From Halothece sp. PCC 7418 (lineage in GTDB: Bacteria; Cyanobacteriota; Cyanobacteriia; Cyanobacteriales; Rubidibacteraceae), in contig NC_019779.1 of NCBI RefSeq assembly GCF_000317635.1, positions 4,115,171 through 4,179,170 of the forward strand: 64,000 nt of DNA. The letters run 5' to 3'. Position numbers and translations under genes: made by a program. The notes beneath the pieces were generated by a model. That model was not told where the DNA came from. It was given only the letters and a program-made list of their open reading frames with translations, and searched no databases. Below, piece by piece: positions 9,313 to 18,700 of the stretch (position 1 is its first letter; the number at the start of each line of letters is the position of its first letter).

Positions 9313-10593
9313 TTAATTTTTCTGAAACCGTTCTTTTGCCTCTTGAAACGCATCTTCCATCACTGATTGAATCTTTTGGGGATCGGGTTTTTTCCCACCC
9401 ATTAAATCCCCAAAATAAACACACGCCCCTTCTCCTAACGCCCAAGTATAAGCAGCAGCCCAAGATGCAGCGATCGCGCTGCCAAAAACAGGAATAAATT
9501 TAATTAATTCTCGTCCCACCAGTTGGGCAAAAAATCCGCCTGCAATGGCGCTCACTATTCCACCCGCTTGCGAAAAAGATAATGGTTGTCCATACAGTTT
9601 CCCTAGTAAGCCCACTAACGACACTTGTAAGGTCGTCAAAACGGGCATTGTCGCGAAGGGTAAAGGAACTGCAGCCACCGTTCCTGCAATAATAGAAAAC
9701 GCCAGAATATACCGTCGTCCCACATCCCGATACAAGTTCCCTAGTTTATCACCCACAGAGGTGTCTAATAACTCATACATGGCTTTTGCTTCCGCTTCGG
9801 GGAGTAACTCTCCCAAACGGTCACGAAGGGCTTCTAAGCCGTAAAAAACAGGGGTATAGCCATCTTCTTCTAAAGTGAAGTCAATTAAAACTGCGCGATC
9901 GTACAAGCCAGAAAAGGTTTCTTGGATTTTATGAAACGGACGTTGGACACTTGAAAACTCTGGGGGATAGTCGGGATGATTTTCCACATCTAGGGGATAG
10001 ACTTCATGGGAACAAGTGACTGCTAACAAACAAGGTACATCAGGATTTTGTTTCCGTAAGTCAACTGCTGTTTGTCTTAGGGTATCCGTGGCGAAATCAT
10101 TAATCTTGACCGTTAAAATAATGATGCGAGCGCGGTGTTCGGAACTATTCTCTAAATTGTCCTGTAAATCCTGAATAATCAGAGGCGTGTTTTCTTTAAT
10201 GTCTCCTAAGCCTACGGTATCGGTAAAAATCACCAATGGTAACTCTGCGGAGGGATAAGGATATTGTTCGGTATGTTGCGTATGAGGTCGAAAGCCTTCC
10301 CCAACAATGTTCGCAGATACTCCCGTTAACCCCCGTACAATGGAACTTTTGCCCGCTTGGGGTTTTCCCACTAAAATAATCTCAGTCGTGGGGAGTTCCG
10401 CGCGAACTCGTTCTAAAATTTCTGCCATTTCGGTTTCCGAAACGGTAAACCATTGGCTGAGTTTTGCTGTTGCTTTTTGCAAAGGGAGGAACGTTTGCAC
10501 ACGATTCGTTGTATTTTTCCACACAGACGCGATCGCGCTGAACCATGATTGATTCTCAGACTGAGAAGATGAATTTTTATGTTGACGGTTCAT
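9313..10593 (-). CDS. Membrane GTPase, Era-like G domain with C-terminal hydrophobic domain (DUF697-like)
   Basis: A 426-aa protein. The G domain covers about 75-260, with P-loop VGKPQAGKSS, G3 as DTVGLGD, and a G4 position reading TCSHEVYP, where the usual NKxD Asp is missing. The C-terminal 130 residues contain several hydrophobic helices (ILAFSIIAGTVAAVPLPFAT and later ones), like the DUF697 module of cyanobacterial GTPases, and should insert in or lie on a membrane. The degenerate G4 suggests altered nucleotide specificity. The gene's 5' end abuts the heptamer array. It is related in type to the GTPase at 3816-5729 but not a close copy. Confidence 0.87.
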   Translation of the reverse strand: MNRQHKNSSSQSENQSWFSAIASVWKNTTNRVQTFLPLQKATAKLSQWFTVSETEMAEILERVRAELPTTEIILVGKPQAGKSSIVRGLTGVSANIVGEGFRPHTQHTEQYPYPSAELPLVIFTDTVGLGDIKENTPLIIQDLQDNLENSSEHRARIIILTVKINDFATDTLRQTAVDLRKQNPDVPCLLAVTCSHEVYPLDVENHPDYPPEFSSVQRPFHKIQETFSGLYDRAVLIDFTLEEDGYTPVFYGLEALRDRLGELLPEAEAKAMYELLDTSVGDKLGNLYRDVGRRYILAFSIIAGTVAAVPLPFATMPVLTTLQVSLVGLLGKLYGQPLSFSQAGGIVSAIAGGFFAQLVGRELIKFIPVFGSAIAASWAAAYTWALGEGACVYFGDLMGGKKPDPQKIQSVMEDAFQEAKERFQKN

Positions 10594-10635
10594 CAGGATA
10601 GATAAAGAACGCTATCCATTATTTTAAAGTGGCTT

Positions 10636-10810
10636 GGTCATTAGTCATTGGTCATTAGTCATTAGTCATTGGTCATTGGTCATTGGTCATTAGTCATTAG
10701 TCATTAGTCATTAGTCATTAGTCATTAGTCATTAGTCATTGGTCACTGGTCACTGATAACTGATAACTGGTCACTGATAACTGGTCACTGATAACTGGTC
10801 ACTGATAACT
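10636..10810. repeat. Long heptamer array changing to a 14-mer array
   Basis: About sixteen GTCATTA/GTCATTG heptamers (10637 to about 10747) pass into four GATAACTGGTCACT-type 14-bp units that end 16 nt before the ATG at 10827. No spacers occur, so it is not CRISPR. It fills nearly the whole interval between the divergent GTPase and PlsY-like fusion genes, so any promoters must lie in or beside it. Confidence 0.9.
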
Positions 10811-10826
10811 CCCTCTTAAATCGCGT

Positions 10827-13715
10827 ATGACCTTAACACAACTCGGTGGGGCGTTCCTCATTTTCCTTCTCTGCCCGATTTTAGGCGCGTTACCCCTCAT
10901 TCACTGGTTAACCTTAGGGTTAACTGGACAAAACTTAAAACGCCTTGGCACAGGCAATATTTCGGTATCAGCAGCGTTTTATCATGGTGGTAAAGTTGCT
11001 GGCATTTTCGCTGTTGTTTCCGAAGCGGGAAAAGGAATTGCTGTGGTCTTATTGGCGCGTTCTTTTTTCCCAACTGATCCCGTTTGGGAACTGGTGGCTT
11101 TAATCGCCCTCGTGATAGGACGTTACTGGGGAGGAAAAGGGGCGGGAACGACAAATGTGATGTGGGGCATCCTGGCTCATGATCCTCTTGGCGCAGGATT
11201 AATTTTATTGATTAGTGGGATAAGTTTTACCGTTTTGCGCGATCGCGCTGCGGGACGCAATGGGGTATTAGTTCTAATGACTGTCATTATTGGCTTGCGG
11301 AATATCAACACCCCGTCTCATATTATTGCTGTGATGGCGCTGTCTCTCCTGTTATTTGCAATTTACTATAAAATTCCAGATGACCTTGATTTACCGAGTA
11401 AGGACGGGAAGAATAGTTCCATGTTTAAATTCTTTCGCGGCGATCGCGCGATCGTTTCCCTTGATGATGTCCTCAAAGCGAAAAAAGTGGGACAAAAAGC
11501 AGCAACCCTATCTCAACTCAAACGTTGGGGATATCCCGTTCCAACAGGTTGGGTTCTCCCCGCAGGAGATGACCCCCTGCCTCTGCTAGAATTAGCATCT
11601 CCCTCGGCAGAAAATCCCTTAATTGTTCGGTCGTCGGCGGTGGGAGAAGACAGTGAAGACAGTTCTGCTGCAGGACAATATCAAAGTATTTCTCATGTGA
11701 CGAACCGAGAAGCCCTCAAAAATGGAATTTTACAATGTCAAGCCTCTTATAATAATCCCACGGCTGCCCAATATCGTCGCCAAAAACAACAAGGAGAGTC
11801 CGCCATGGCAGTGATCGTCCAACAGCAAATTCAAGGGGTTTTTTCTGGAGTCGCCTTTAGTCGCGATCCCATTACCCAAATGGATGAGGCGGTTCTCATT
11901 GAAGCCCTCCCTGGAGAAGCAACTGGCGTGGTTTCGGGACAAGCCACCCCCCAACAATATCGGGTGATTCCTGATTCACCGCCGAGAATAGAAGGGGAAG
12001 GAGATATGCCCGAATCGCTTTTGCAAGATGTCGCACAGTTAGCGCGAGAGTTAGAAGACCGCTTTCATGGCTTTCCTCAAGACATAGAATGGACTTATGA
12101 TGGGGAAAAACTTTGGATTTTACAAAGTCGTCCCATTACTAGCCTACAACCGATTTGGACTCGCAAAATTGCAGCAGAAGTGATTCCAGGGTTAATTCGT
12201 CCTCTCACTTGGTCAATTAATCGTCCGTTGACCTGTGGCGTATGGGGAAAATTATTTACTCTAGTTCTTGGCGATCGCGCGAAAGGATTAAAATTTAACG
12301 AAACCGCCACCTTACATTACAGTCGGGCTTATTTTAACGCGACTCTCTTGGGGAAAATCTTTCGTCGCATGGGACTCCCCGCAGAAAGTTTAGAATTTCT
12401 CACCCGTGGGGCAAAATTTACTCGTCCTTCTGTTCTTTCAACCCTGCGTAACGTACCAGGATTATTGCGCTTAGGGATGCGAGAATGGCGATTAGAAAAC
12501 GATTTTGCCAAGGATCAAGACGCATTATTTCATCCCACTCTAGAAGAATTACAACAGCAACCCGCTAGTGAGTTATCGCCACAACAATTACTCACTCGTA
12601 TGGAGATGATTTTAACCACCCTTCATTCCGCCACCTATTACAATATTCTTTCCCCCTTGAGTTTCTCACTACGGAAAGCCGTTTTAAAGGTTGAAGATAA
12701 CGCCTTAGACTATAACGCTTTACCCGAAGTTTCCTCTAGTCAAGCCCTCGCCCAAATCGCCCAAGATGCGCGGAACTTAGTCCCCATGGATACCATTGAA
12801 CCGATGAGTGCGCCGTCTTTATTTGCGATGCTGGCGGAACTCCCCGATGGCGAAAGTATTCTCGAACAGTTTCAAGATTGGTTAAAACAGTATGGGTATC
12901 TCAGCGAAACAGCGACCGATATTGCCGTTCCCCGTTGGCAAGAAAATCCTCGTCCCGCGCGATCGTTATTTACCCAGTTTTTCTTTAAGGAACAACCGAC
13001 CCATAATAAAAATGGGACAAAATCTAAAAACCATAGTTGGAAAGAAAATACTGTTCAGCAACGCTTAAATCTCAAAGCAGAAGTTGCAGAAGTTTATAAT
13101 CGCTTACTTGCCCATCTGAGATGGAGTTTTCTCGCGTTAGAACGCATCTGGTTACAGACGGGACTCTTAAATGAAGAAGGCGATATCTTTTTCCTGAAAT
13201 TATCGGAAGTTCGTCATTTAGTCAAAAATGATGATCCGAAATTGCGAGAAGAATTGTCTCAACGGTTGCGCGATCGGCGTTCTAATTTTGCTGAAGATGA
13301 AAAACTTCCCGCAGTTCCCTATGTGGTTTATGGTAACCCGCCACAGCGCGATTCAGTGGTGATTTCTCCTCAGTTAAGATCTCAACAGCGTTGGCAAGGC
13401 ATTGCAGCCAGTGCAGGACAAGCCATTGGTCGCATTAAAGTCGTACAAGACCTTTCACAATCAATTACTCTCGATAAAGAAACCATTTTAGTTGTCCCTT
13501 ATACTGATGCGGGTTGGGGGGTTGTGCTAGCTCAAGCGGGCGGTTTAATCTCAGAAGTAGGGGGAAGACTCTCTCATGGTGCAATTATCGCCCGTGAATA
13601 TGGACTTCCTGCGGTGATGGATATTCCTAACGCCATTCACCTCTTCCAAGACGGTCAACTGGTCAAAATCGACGGACAAACTGGTATGGTTGAGTTATTA
13701 GAAGATGAAAAATAA
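10827..13715 (+). CDS. PlsY-like membrane domain fused to a PEP-synthase/RPH-like dikinase
   Basis: A 962-aa two-part protein. Residues 1-195 have about six membrane segments and PlsY-like blocks (LGTGNISVSAA, GRYWGGKGAGTTNVMWG), as in the acyl-phosphate:glycerol-3-phosphate acyltransferase. The usual His of the GHxFP block is Arg. Residues about 215-440 are a PPDK N-terminal ATP-grasp domain with LIVRSSAVGEDSEDSSAAGQ and LQSRPI. Residues about 450-850 are an undefined middle domain. Residues about 870-960 are the swivelling phosphohistidine domain, GGRLSHGAIIAREYG, with catalytic His917. The C-terminal PEP/pyruvate TIM barrel of true PpsA is absent, so the layout is closer to rifampin phosphotransferase. 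The substrate is unknown. No clear Shine-Dalgarno is visible because the heptamer array reaches to 10810. Confidence 0.88.
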   Translation: MTLTQLGGAFLIFLLCPILGALPLIHWLTLGLTGQNLKRLGTGNISVSAAFYHGGKVAGIFAVVSEAGKGIAVVLLARSFFPTDPVWELVALIALVIGRYWGGKGAGTTNVMWGILAHDPLGAGLILLISGISFTVLRDRAAGRNGVLVLMTVIIGLRNINTPSHIIAVMALSLLLFAIYYKIPDDLDLPSKDGKNSSMFKFFRGDRAIVSLDDVLKAKKVGQKAATLSQLKRWGYPVPTGWVLPAGDDPLPLLELASPSAENPLIVRSSAVGEDSEDSSAAGQYQSISHVTNREALKNGILQCQASYNNPTAAQYRRQKQQGESAMAVIVQQQIQGVFSGVAFSRDPITQMDEAVLIEALPGEATGVVSGQATPQQYRVIPDSPPRIEGEGDMPESLLQDVAQLARELEDRFHGFPQDIEWTYDGEKLWILQSRPITSLQPIWTRKIAAEVIPGLIRPLTWSINRPLTCGVWGKLFTLVLGDRAKGLKFNETATLHYSRAYFNATLLGKIFRRMGLPAESLEFLTRGAKFTRPSVLSTLRNVPGLLRLGMREWRLENDFAKDQDALFHPTLEELQQQPASELSPQQLLTRMEMILTTLHSATYYNILSPLSFSLRKAVLKVEDNALDYNALPEVSSSQALAQIAQDARNLVPMDTIEPMSAPSLFAMLAELPDGESILEQFQDWLKQYGYLSETATDIAVPRWQENPRPARSLFTQFFFKEQPTHNKNGTKSKNHSWKENTVQQRLNLKAEVAEVYNRLLAHLRWSFLALERIWLQTGLLNEEGDIFFLKLSEVRHLVKNDDPKLREELSQRLRDRRSNFAEDEKLPAVPYVVYGNPPQRDSVVISPQLRSQQRWQGIAASAGQAIGRIKVVQDLSQSITLDKETILVVPYTDAGWGVVLAQAGGLISEVGGRLSHGAIIAREYGLPAVMDIPNAIHLFQDGQLVKIDGQTGMVELLEDEK

Positions 13716-13935
13716 TATCGCAATTCTTGGATAGCATGAGGTACATTCTAAATTTTTGTTCTTAGTTCTTTGTTCTTTGTTCTTAGTTCTTTGTTCTTCG
13801 TTCTTTGTTCTTAGTTCTTAGTTCTTAGTTCTTAGTTCTTAGTTCTTTGTTGGTTGTTAATCAATGAACCACGAACCATGAACAAAGAACATTTACCGAT
13901 TCACCTTGTACCTCAAGTAACTAATAAACACAATA
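13716..13935. mobile_element. MITE-like element, copy 2 (expanded interior)
   Basis: Shares TGAGGTACATTCTAAATTTT, ATCAATGAACCACGAACCATG and GTACCTCAA with copy 1. The outer ends are eroded (TATCGC, ACAATA). The middle is enlarged by about ten GTTCTTA/GTTCTTTG heptamers. It fills the gap between the fusion gene and the flavodiiron gene and ends 9 nt before the latter's ATG. Confidence 0.65.
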
Positions 13936-13944
13936 TTAATTATT

Positions 13945-15657
13945 ATGCAACCTAGAGATACACAAGTCCTTCCCATTGCTGCACAAACAACCGTCTATCG
14001 GTCTCGGACTTGGGAACGATTAAAATTTGAAATTGAATATGGACTGCAACGAGGGACAACGGCTAATTCTTATCTGATTCAAGGAGATAAAACTGCCCTT
14101 TTCGATCCCCCAGGGGAGTCGTTTACTGAGATTTTTCTGACTGCTCTTAAACAGCGCATTTCTCTTTCTGACATTGACTATATCATTCTCGGTCATGTTA
14201 ACCCCAATCGTGCCGAAACCCTGAAAGCAATTCTAAAAATTATTCCTGACGTGACTCTGGTTTGTTCTAATCCTGCAGCAATTTCTTTGCAAAAATTGTT
14301 AGGAGAAACTAGCGTCAATTATCAGGTAATTAAAGGGGAAGAAACCCTCGATTTAGGTCAAGGTCACTGTTTAGAATTTCTATTAACTCCAACTCCCCGT
14401 TGGTCGGATCAACTCTGTACCTATGACCCAAAAACAGGCATTTTATTGACCGATAAATTCTTTGGGGCGCACGTTTGCGGAGAACAAATTTTTGATGAAG
14501 GCTGGCAAGTTTACCAAGAAGACCGCCGTTACTATTTTGATTGTTTAATGGCCCCCCATGCCAGTCAAGTGGAGAGTATTTTAGATAAATTTCAAGGAAA
14601 ATCGGCTCAGATTTATGGAACGGGTCATGGTCCGATTGTACGGTATGGCTTCCATGAGTTAACCAATGCTTATCGCGAGTGGCTACAAGGACAACAATCG
14701 CAAGCGACAAAAGTTGCTCTTTTATATGCTTCAGCTTATGGGAATACCGCAACTATTGCCAACGCGATCGCGCGCGGGGTAACTAAAGCAGGGGTCGCTG
14801 TGGAATCCATTAATTGCGAATTTACTGACCCAGAAACCATCAAATCGGTTCTTCAAAACACTACAGGCTTTATCATTGGTTCACCGACTCTCGGCGGACA
14901 CGCCCCCACCCAAGTGCAAACGGCGTTAGGGGTTATTCTCTCCAATGCTGAAAAAAATCAACTGGCGGGTGTTTTCGGATCTTATGGGTGGAGTGGGGAA
15001 GCGATTGATCTCCTTGAACAAAAAATTAAAGATGCGGGTTTCCGCTTTGGCTTTGATCCGATTCGAGTTAAATTTAAGCCCACCGATTCCACTCTCAAAT
15101 ACTGTGAAGAAGCCGGAACCGATTTTGCCCAAAAAGTAAAACGGAAACAGAAAAAACAAGTAGCCCGCCAAAATGTTACGGATTCGCAAGCAGCCCGCAC
15201 CGAACAAGCCCTAGGACGAGTGGTGGGGGCGTTATGTGTGGTAACAGCCCAAAAAGGAGAATTAGCCAATGGAATGCTTGCGTCTTGGGTGTCTCAAGCG
15301 ACTTTTTCTCCCCCAGGGGTAACAGTTGCTGTTGCTAAAGAACGCGCGATCGAATCTTTGATGCACGTGGGAAGTCCATTTGTTCTCAATATTCTCCCCG
15401 AAGGCAAACAACTGCAAAAACAGTTTATGAAAAACTATTCTCCAGGGGAAGACCGTTTTGCTGGGATTGAAACCGAGGAAGCGGAAAATGGCTGTCCGAT
15501 CTTAAAACAAGCCCTCGCTTATTTAGAATTACAGGTGCAAAATCGCATGGAATGTGGCGATCATTGGTTGGTTTATGGCGTAGCGAAATCTGGAAAAGTC
15601 TTAGATACAGAGAAAGTTACAGCCGTGCATCATCGTAATTCTGGGAGTCACTATTGA
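13945..15657 (+). CDS. flv1: Class C flavodiiron protein, Flv1-like (non-canonical metal site)
   Basis: A 570-aa protein with an N-terminal metallo-beta-lactamase-like domain (1-245), flavodoxin domain (about 255-400, VALLYASAYGNTATIA), and C-terminal NAD(P)H:flavin oxidoreductase domain (about 415-570). Such proteins, as Flv1/Flv3 heterodimers, reduce O2 to water downstream of photosystem I. The di-iron ligand block that reads HxExDH in Flv3/Flv4 reads GHVNPNR here (His84 onward), the substitution pattern of Flv1/Flv2, so this chain alone may not hold a normal di-iron centre. The GHVNPNRAETL sequence made me prefer Flv1 over Flv2. No flv3 or flv4 partner is present in the window. Confidence 0.88.
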   Translation: MQPRDTQVLPIAAQTTVYRSRTWERLKFEIEYGLQRGTTANSYLIQGDKTALFDPPGESFTEIFLTALKQRISLSDIDYIILGHVNPNRAETLKAILKIIPDVTLVCSNPAAISLQKLLGETSVNYQVIKGEETLDLGQGHCLEFLLTPTPRWSDQLCTYDPKTGILLTDKFFGAHVCGEQIFDEGWQVYQEDRRYYFDCLMAPHASQVESILDKFQGKSAQIYGTGHGPIVRYGFHELTNAYREWLQGQQSQATKVALLYASAYGNTATIANAIARGVTKAGVAVESINCEFTDPETIKSVLQNTTGFIIGSPTLGGHAPTQVQTALGVILSNAEKNQLAGVFGSYGWSGEAIDLLEQKIKDAGFRFGFDPIRVKFKPTDSTLKYCEEAGTDFAQKVKRKQKKQVARQNVTDSQAARTEQALGRVVGALCVVTAQKGELANGMLASWVSQATFSPPGVTVAVAKERAIESLMHVGSPFVLNILPEGKQLQKQFMKNYSPGEDRFAGIETEEAENGCPILKQALAYLELQVQNRMECGDHWLVYGVAKSGKVLDTEKVTAVHHRNSGSHY

Positions 15658-15709
15658 AATTTTAACGTCAAAATCGAGATAATGAGAAAGGCTGCCTTAC
15701 ACTGATTTA

Positions 15710-15725
15710 ATACGGCTTGCCGTAT
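15710..15725. promoter_or_regulatory. Short palindrome upstream of the ATP-grasp gene
   Basis: ATACGGC and GCCGTAT arms with a TT spacer. It lies about 140 nt before the likely start at 15868. It could be an operator or chance. Confidence 0.2.
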
Positions 15726-15867
15726 CAAGAGATACAGATAGTAGGGTCAAGAAGTCGCAAGTGAAGAAATAGCAATCAGACTTTAAGACTCTCGTTACTC
15801 TTGGTGAGAAGTCAAACCTTCTCCTGCGGGAGTGCGATTGCAAAAACATGGATCGAGGTTCAGGATT

Positions 15868-17145
15868 GTGTCTAAAAATATTTTTGTTGTTGGTCTTGAT
15901 GAATTTAATCTCGTTAAACTTAAATCCCTTCCCCGTGCAGCAGAATATAATATTCATGCCTTGCTGCGTTATGAAGAGATTCGGGGCGTTAAAAATTATT
16001 CCTTTCAAGAATTGTTAGATAAAGCAGAAGCCAAACTCAAAGCCTTTGAGGGAAGTGTTGACGCGATCGTGGGATATTTCGATTTTCCCATTAGTGATAT
16101 GGTTCCCATGCTTTGTCGGGAACGAGGCTTGACCTCTGCTTCTCTTGAAAGTGTTGTCAAGTGTGAACATAAATATTGGAGTCGGTTGGAACAAAAACAA
16201 TCTATTCCTGAACATATTCCTAATTTTGATCTGTTTGATCCCTTTGATGACAAAGCACGAGAGAAAATCTCACTCGATTATCCGTTTTGGATTAAACCGA
16301 TCAAATCATTTCGGTCTTTTCTGGGGTTTAAAATTAGCAATGAGCAACAATTTAAAGAAAGCGTTGCCCTCATCCGCAACCAAATTGAGCAAATTTCTGA
16401 ACCTTTCAATGATCTTTTAGACTATCTCCATCTTCCCGAAGCAGTGGCGAGTATTCCTGGACGGTATTGTATTGCAGAAGATATTATTTCTGGTCGCCAA
16501 TGTACCCTAGAAGGGTATGTGTTTCGGGGAGAGGTTGAAGTTTACGGTGTTGTCGATTCCATTCGCTATCCCAACAGTTCTACCTTTTCTCGCTATCAAT
16601 ATCCGTCAAAACTTACACAATCAGAACAACACGAAATGGCAGACATTGCCAAACGATTTGTCAAGCACATTGGCTATGATAATGCCCCCTTTAATGTGGA
16701 GTTCTTTTACGATGAAAAACACAAAAAAGCCTGGTTTCTAGAAATTAATCCTCGCATCTCTCAGTCTCACGGCGATTTATTTGAAAAAGTGGATGGTACG
16801 CCTCACCACGAAATCATGATTGATTTAGCCCTTGGCAATCAACCCGAATTTCCCCATCGACAAGGTAAGTACAAATATGCAGCGAAATTTTTAGAACGTC
16901 GCTTTGAAGATGCCCTAGTGGCTAACATCCCCAGTCAATCGGATGTTGAACAACTCCAGCACCAAATTCCCGATACCTTGGTCGATATTTTCGTTAAACC
17001 AGGGATGAGACTCTCAGAATTGGCAAATCAGGATAGTTACAGTTATGAGATTGCCGATATTTTATTGGGGGCTGAAACCCAACATGAGTTATTGGAGAAA
17101 CATCGGCAGTGTTTAGAAGCACTTCCCTTTGAATTTAACCCTTAA
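15868..17145 (+). CDS. ATP-grasp domain carboxylate-amine ligase-like protein
   Basis: About 425 aa with an ATP-grasp fold. Visible blocks are FWIKPIKSFRSFLGFK (nucleotide-binding Lys), a central ISGRQCTLEGYVF strand pair, and NVEFFYDEKHKKAWFLEINPR, which holds the Mg-binding Glu/Asn. The N-terminal pre-ATP-grasp segment starts SKNIFVVGLDEFN. I chose GTG 15868 because GAGG lies 9 nt upstream and this segment begins the fold directly; an upstream GTG at 15832 would add 12 residues. ATP-grasp enzymes join a carboxylate to an amine or thiol, or carboxylate a substrate. Which substrate is used here is not apparent, and no biosynthetic partner lies beside it. Confidence 0.85.
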   Translation: MSKNIFVVGLDEFNLVKLKSLPRAAEYNIHALLRYEEIRGVKNYSFQELLDKAEAKLKAFEGSVDAIVGYFDFPISDMVPMLCRERGLTSASLESVVKCEHKYWSRLEQKQSIPEHIPNFDLFDPFDDKAREKISLDYPFWIKPIKSFRSFLGFKISNEQQFKESVALIRNQIEQISEPFNDLLDYLHLPEAVASIPGRYCIAEDIISGRQCTLEGYVFRGEVEVYGVVDSIRYPNSSTFSRYQYPSKLTQSEQHEMADIAKRFVKHIGYDNAPFNVEFFYDEKHKKAWFLEINPRISQSHGDLFEKVDGTPHHEIMIDLALGNQPEFPHRQGKYKYAAKFLERRFEDALVANIPSQSDVEQLQHQIPDTLVDIFVKPGMRLSELANQDSYSYEIADILLGAETQHELLEKHRQCLEALPFEFNP

Positions 17146-17296
17146 ACGGTTGTTTCTATCAGGGAAAGCAGTGCGCGATCAAGGTTGTAGCCTGTCAACT
17201 ACCCACAAGGAAAAAGAAATCTAAAAAAATATTCAAATTGAAGGATTAACGATAAGCTATTATGAAAGTAACAAAATATTGCGAAACAGCATACTT

Positions 17297-18700
17297 ATGA
17301 CGATTTCTTTTCAAAGTCTAGGCATCTCCGAGGCAAGAGTACAACAATTGGAGAAACTAGGCTTCGAGCAACCGACTGACGTACAAGCACAAGCCATCCC
17401 AGAACTTCTGAAAGGGAAGGATGTCGTTGGTCAGTCCCAAACGGGAACAGGGAAAACTGCAGCCTTTTCCCTGCCGATTTTAGAACAAATTGATGTTGAG
17501 GAAGGAACGGTGCAGGCCTTGATCCTGACACCAACGCGGGAACTTGCCCAGCAAGTCGCCTCAGCGATGAAAAACTTTTCCCACGATCGCGCTCTCAAGA
17601 TTTTAACGGTTTATGGGGGTCAGTCCATTGATCGCCAAATTCAAACCCTGAAACGAGGGGTGCAAGTGGTTGTGGGGACACCTGGACGGATCATTGATTT
17701 ACTGAACCGGAAGGCTCTGCGTCTGAATAGTTTACGCTATGTCGTCCTCGATGAAGCCGATGAAATGTTAAGCATGGGCTTTATTGATGATGTGCGGGAA
17801 ATCTTGAAACAAGCACCGGAACAACGACAAACGGCTTGCTTTTCGGCAACGATGCCACGGTTGATTCAAGAATTGATTAACCAGTTTATGGACGATCCCG
17901 TCAGCTTGAAAGTAGAGCGTCCGAAAGGCACTCCTAACCAAATTGAACAACGGGTCTATAAAGTGCCTCGCGGTTGGACAAAAGGGAAAGCCCTGAAGCC
18001 GATTTTAGCAGTAGAAAACCCAGAGTCGGCGTTGATTTTTGTCCGCACTAAACGCACCGCCAGTGAAATCACGCAAGAACTGCAAACGGCAGGCTATAGC
18101 GTTGATGAATATCATGGTGATTTAAGCCAAGGACAACGGGAACGACTCGTACAACGGTTTCGTAAAAATCAAGTGCGCTTAGTGGTTGCCACGGATATTG
18201 CAGCGCGGGGATTAGATGTGGAAAATCTGTCTCATGTCATTAACTTTGACCTCCCTGATAATATCGAAACCTATATTCATCGCATTGGACGGACGGGACG
18301 TGCAGGTAAAACGGGTATCGCTATCAGTTTAAGTCAATATCGCGATCGTAATACCCTCCGTCAAATCGAACGACGGTTGCGTCAACGACTGAATATTCTC
18401 TCCATTCCCAGCCGTGCTGAAATTGAAGCCCAACGCTTAGAAAAACTGCGGGAAGAGTTGCAAAATAGCTTGGGTGGCGAACGGATGGCATCTTTCTTAC
18501 CCTTAGTCCGAGAATTAGGGGATGAATATGATGCCCACGCGATCGCTGCTGCAGCGTTACAAATGATTTACGACCAAAGTCGTCCCCAGTGGTTGGATGA
18601 AAACTGGCAAGATCCCCCAAGCGATCGTCCGAAGCCCAAACCGCGCAATAAGCGGAATTCTAAGCCTTCTGTCCGTCCTACCTCCGCCGATCGCCCTTAA
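17297..18700 (+). CDS. DEAD-box RNA helicase (Crh/CsdA-like)
   Basis: ATP-dependent RNA helicase of 467 aa. Motifs in order: Q motif near GFEQPTDVQAQAIP, motif I SQTGTGKTAAF, Ia PTRELAQQ, Ib TPGRIIDLL, II DEAD, III SAT, IV ALIFVRTK, V ATDIAARGLDVE, VI HRIGRTGRAG, then a basic, Pro-rich tail (KPKPRNKRNSKP) suited to RNA binding. It resembles the cold- and redox-regulated cyanobacterial Crh helicases, but I cannot assign a specific ortholog. The ATG at 17297 gives the standard MTISFQSLG start; an in-frame TTG lies 18 nt upstream. Confidence 0.93.
   Translation: MTISFQSLGISEARVQQLEKLGFEQPTDVQAQAIPELLKGKDVVGQSQTGTGKTAAFSLPILEQIDVEEGTVQALILTPTRELAQQVASAMKNFSHDRALKILTVYGGQSIDRQIQTLKRGVQVVVGTPGRIIDLLNRKALRLNSLRYVVLDEADEMLSMGFIDDVREILKQAPEQRQTACFSATMPRLIQELINQFMDDPVSLKVERPKGTPNQIEQRVYKVPRGWTKGKALKPILAVENPESALIFVRTKRTASEITQELQTAGYSVDEYHGDLSQGQRERLVQRFRKNQVRLVVATDIAARGLDVENLSHVINFDLPDNIETYIHRIGRTGRAGKTGIAISLSQYRDRNTLRQIERRLRQRLNILSIPSRAEIEAQRLEKLREELQNSLGGERMASFLPLVRELGDEYDAHAIAAAALQMIYDQSRPQWLDENWQDPPSDRPKPKPRNKRNSKPSVRPTSADRP

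Noticed and set aside
10636..10810. CRISPR or VNTR gene
   Set aside because: Seven- and fourteen-base units without spacers; typical heptamer repeats.
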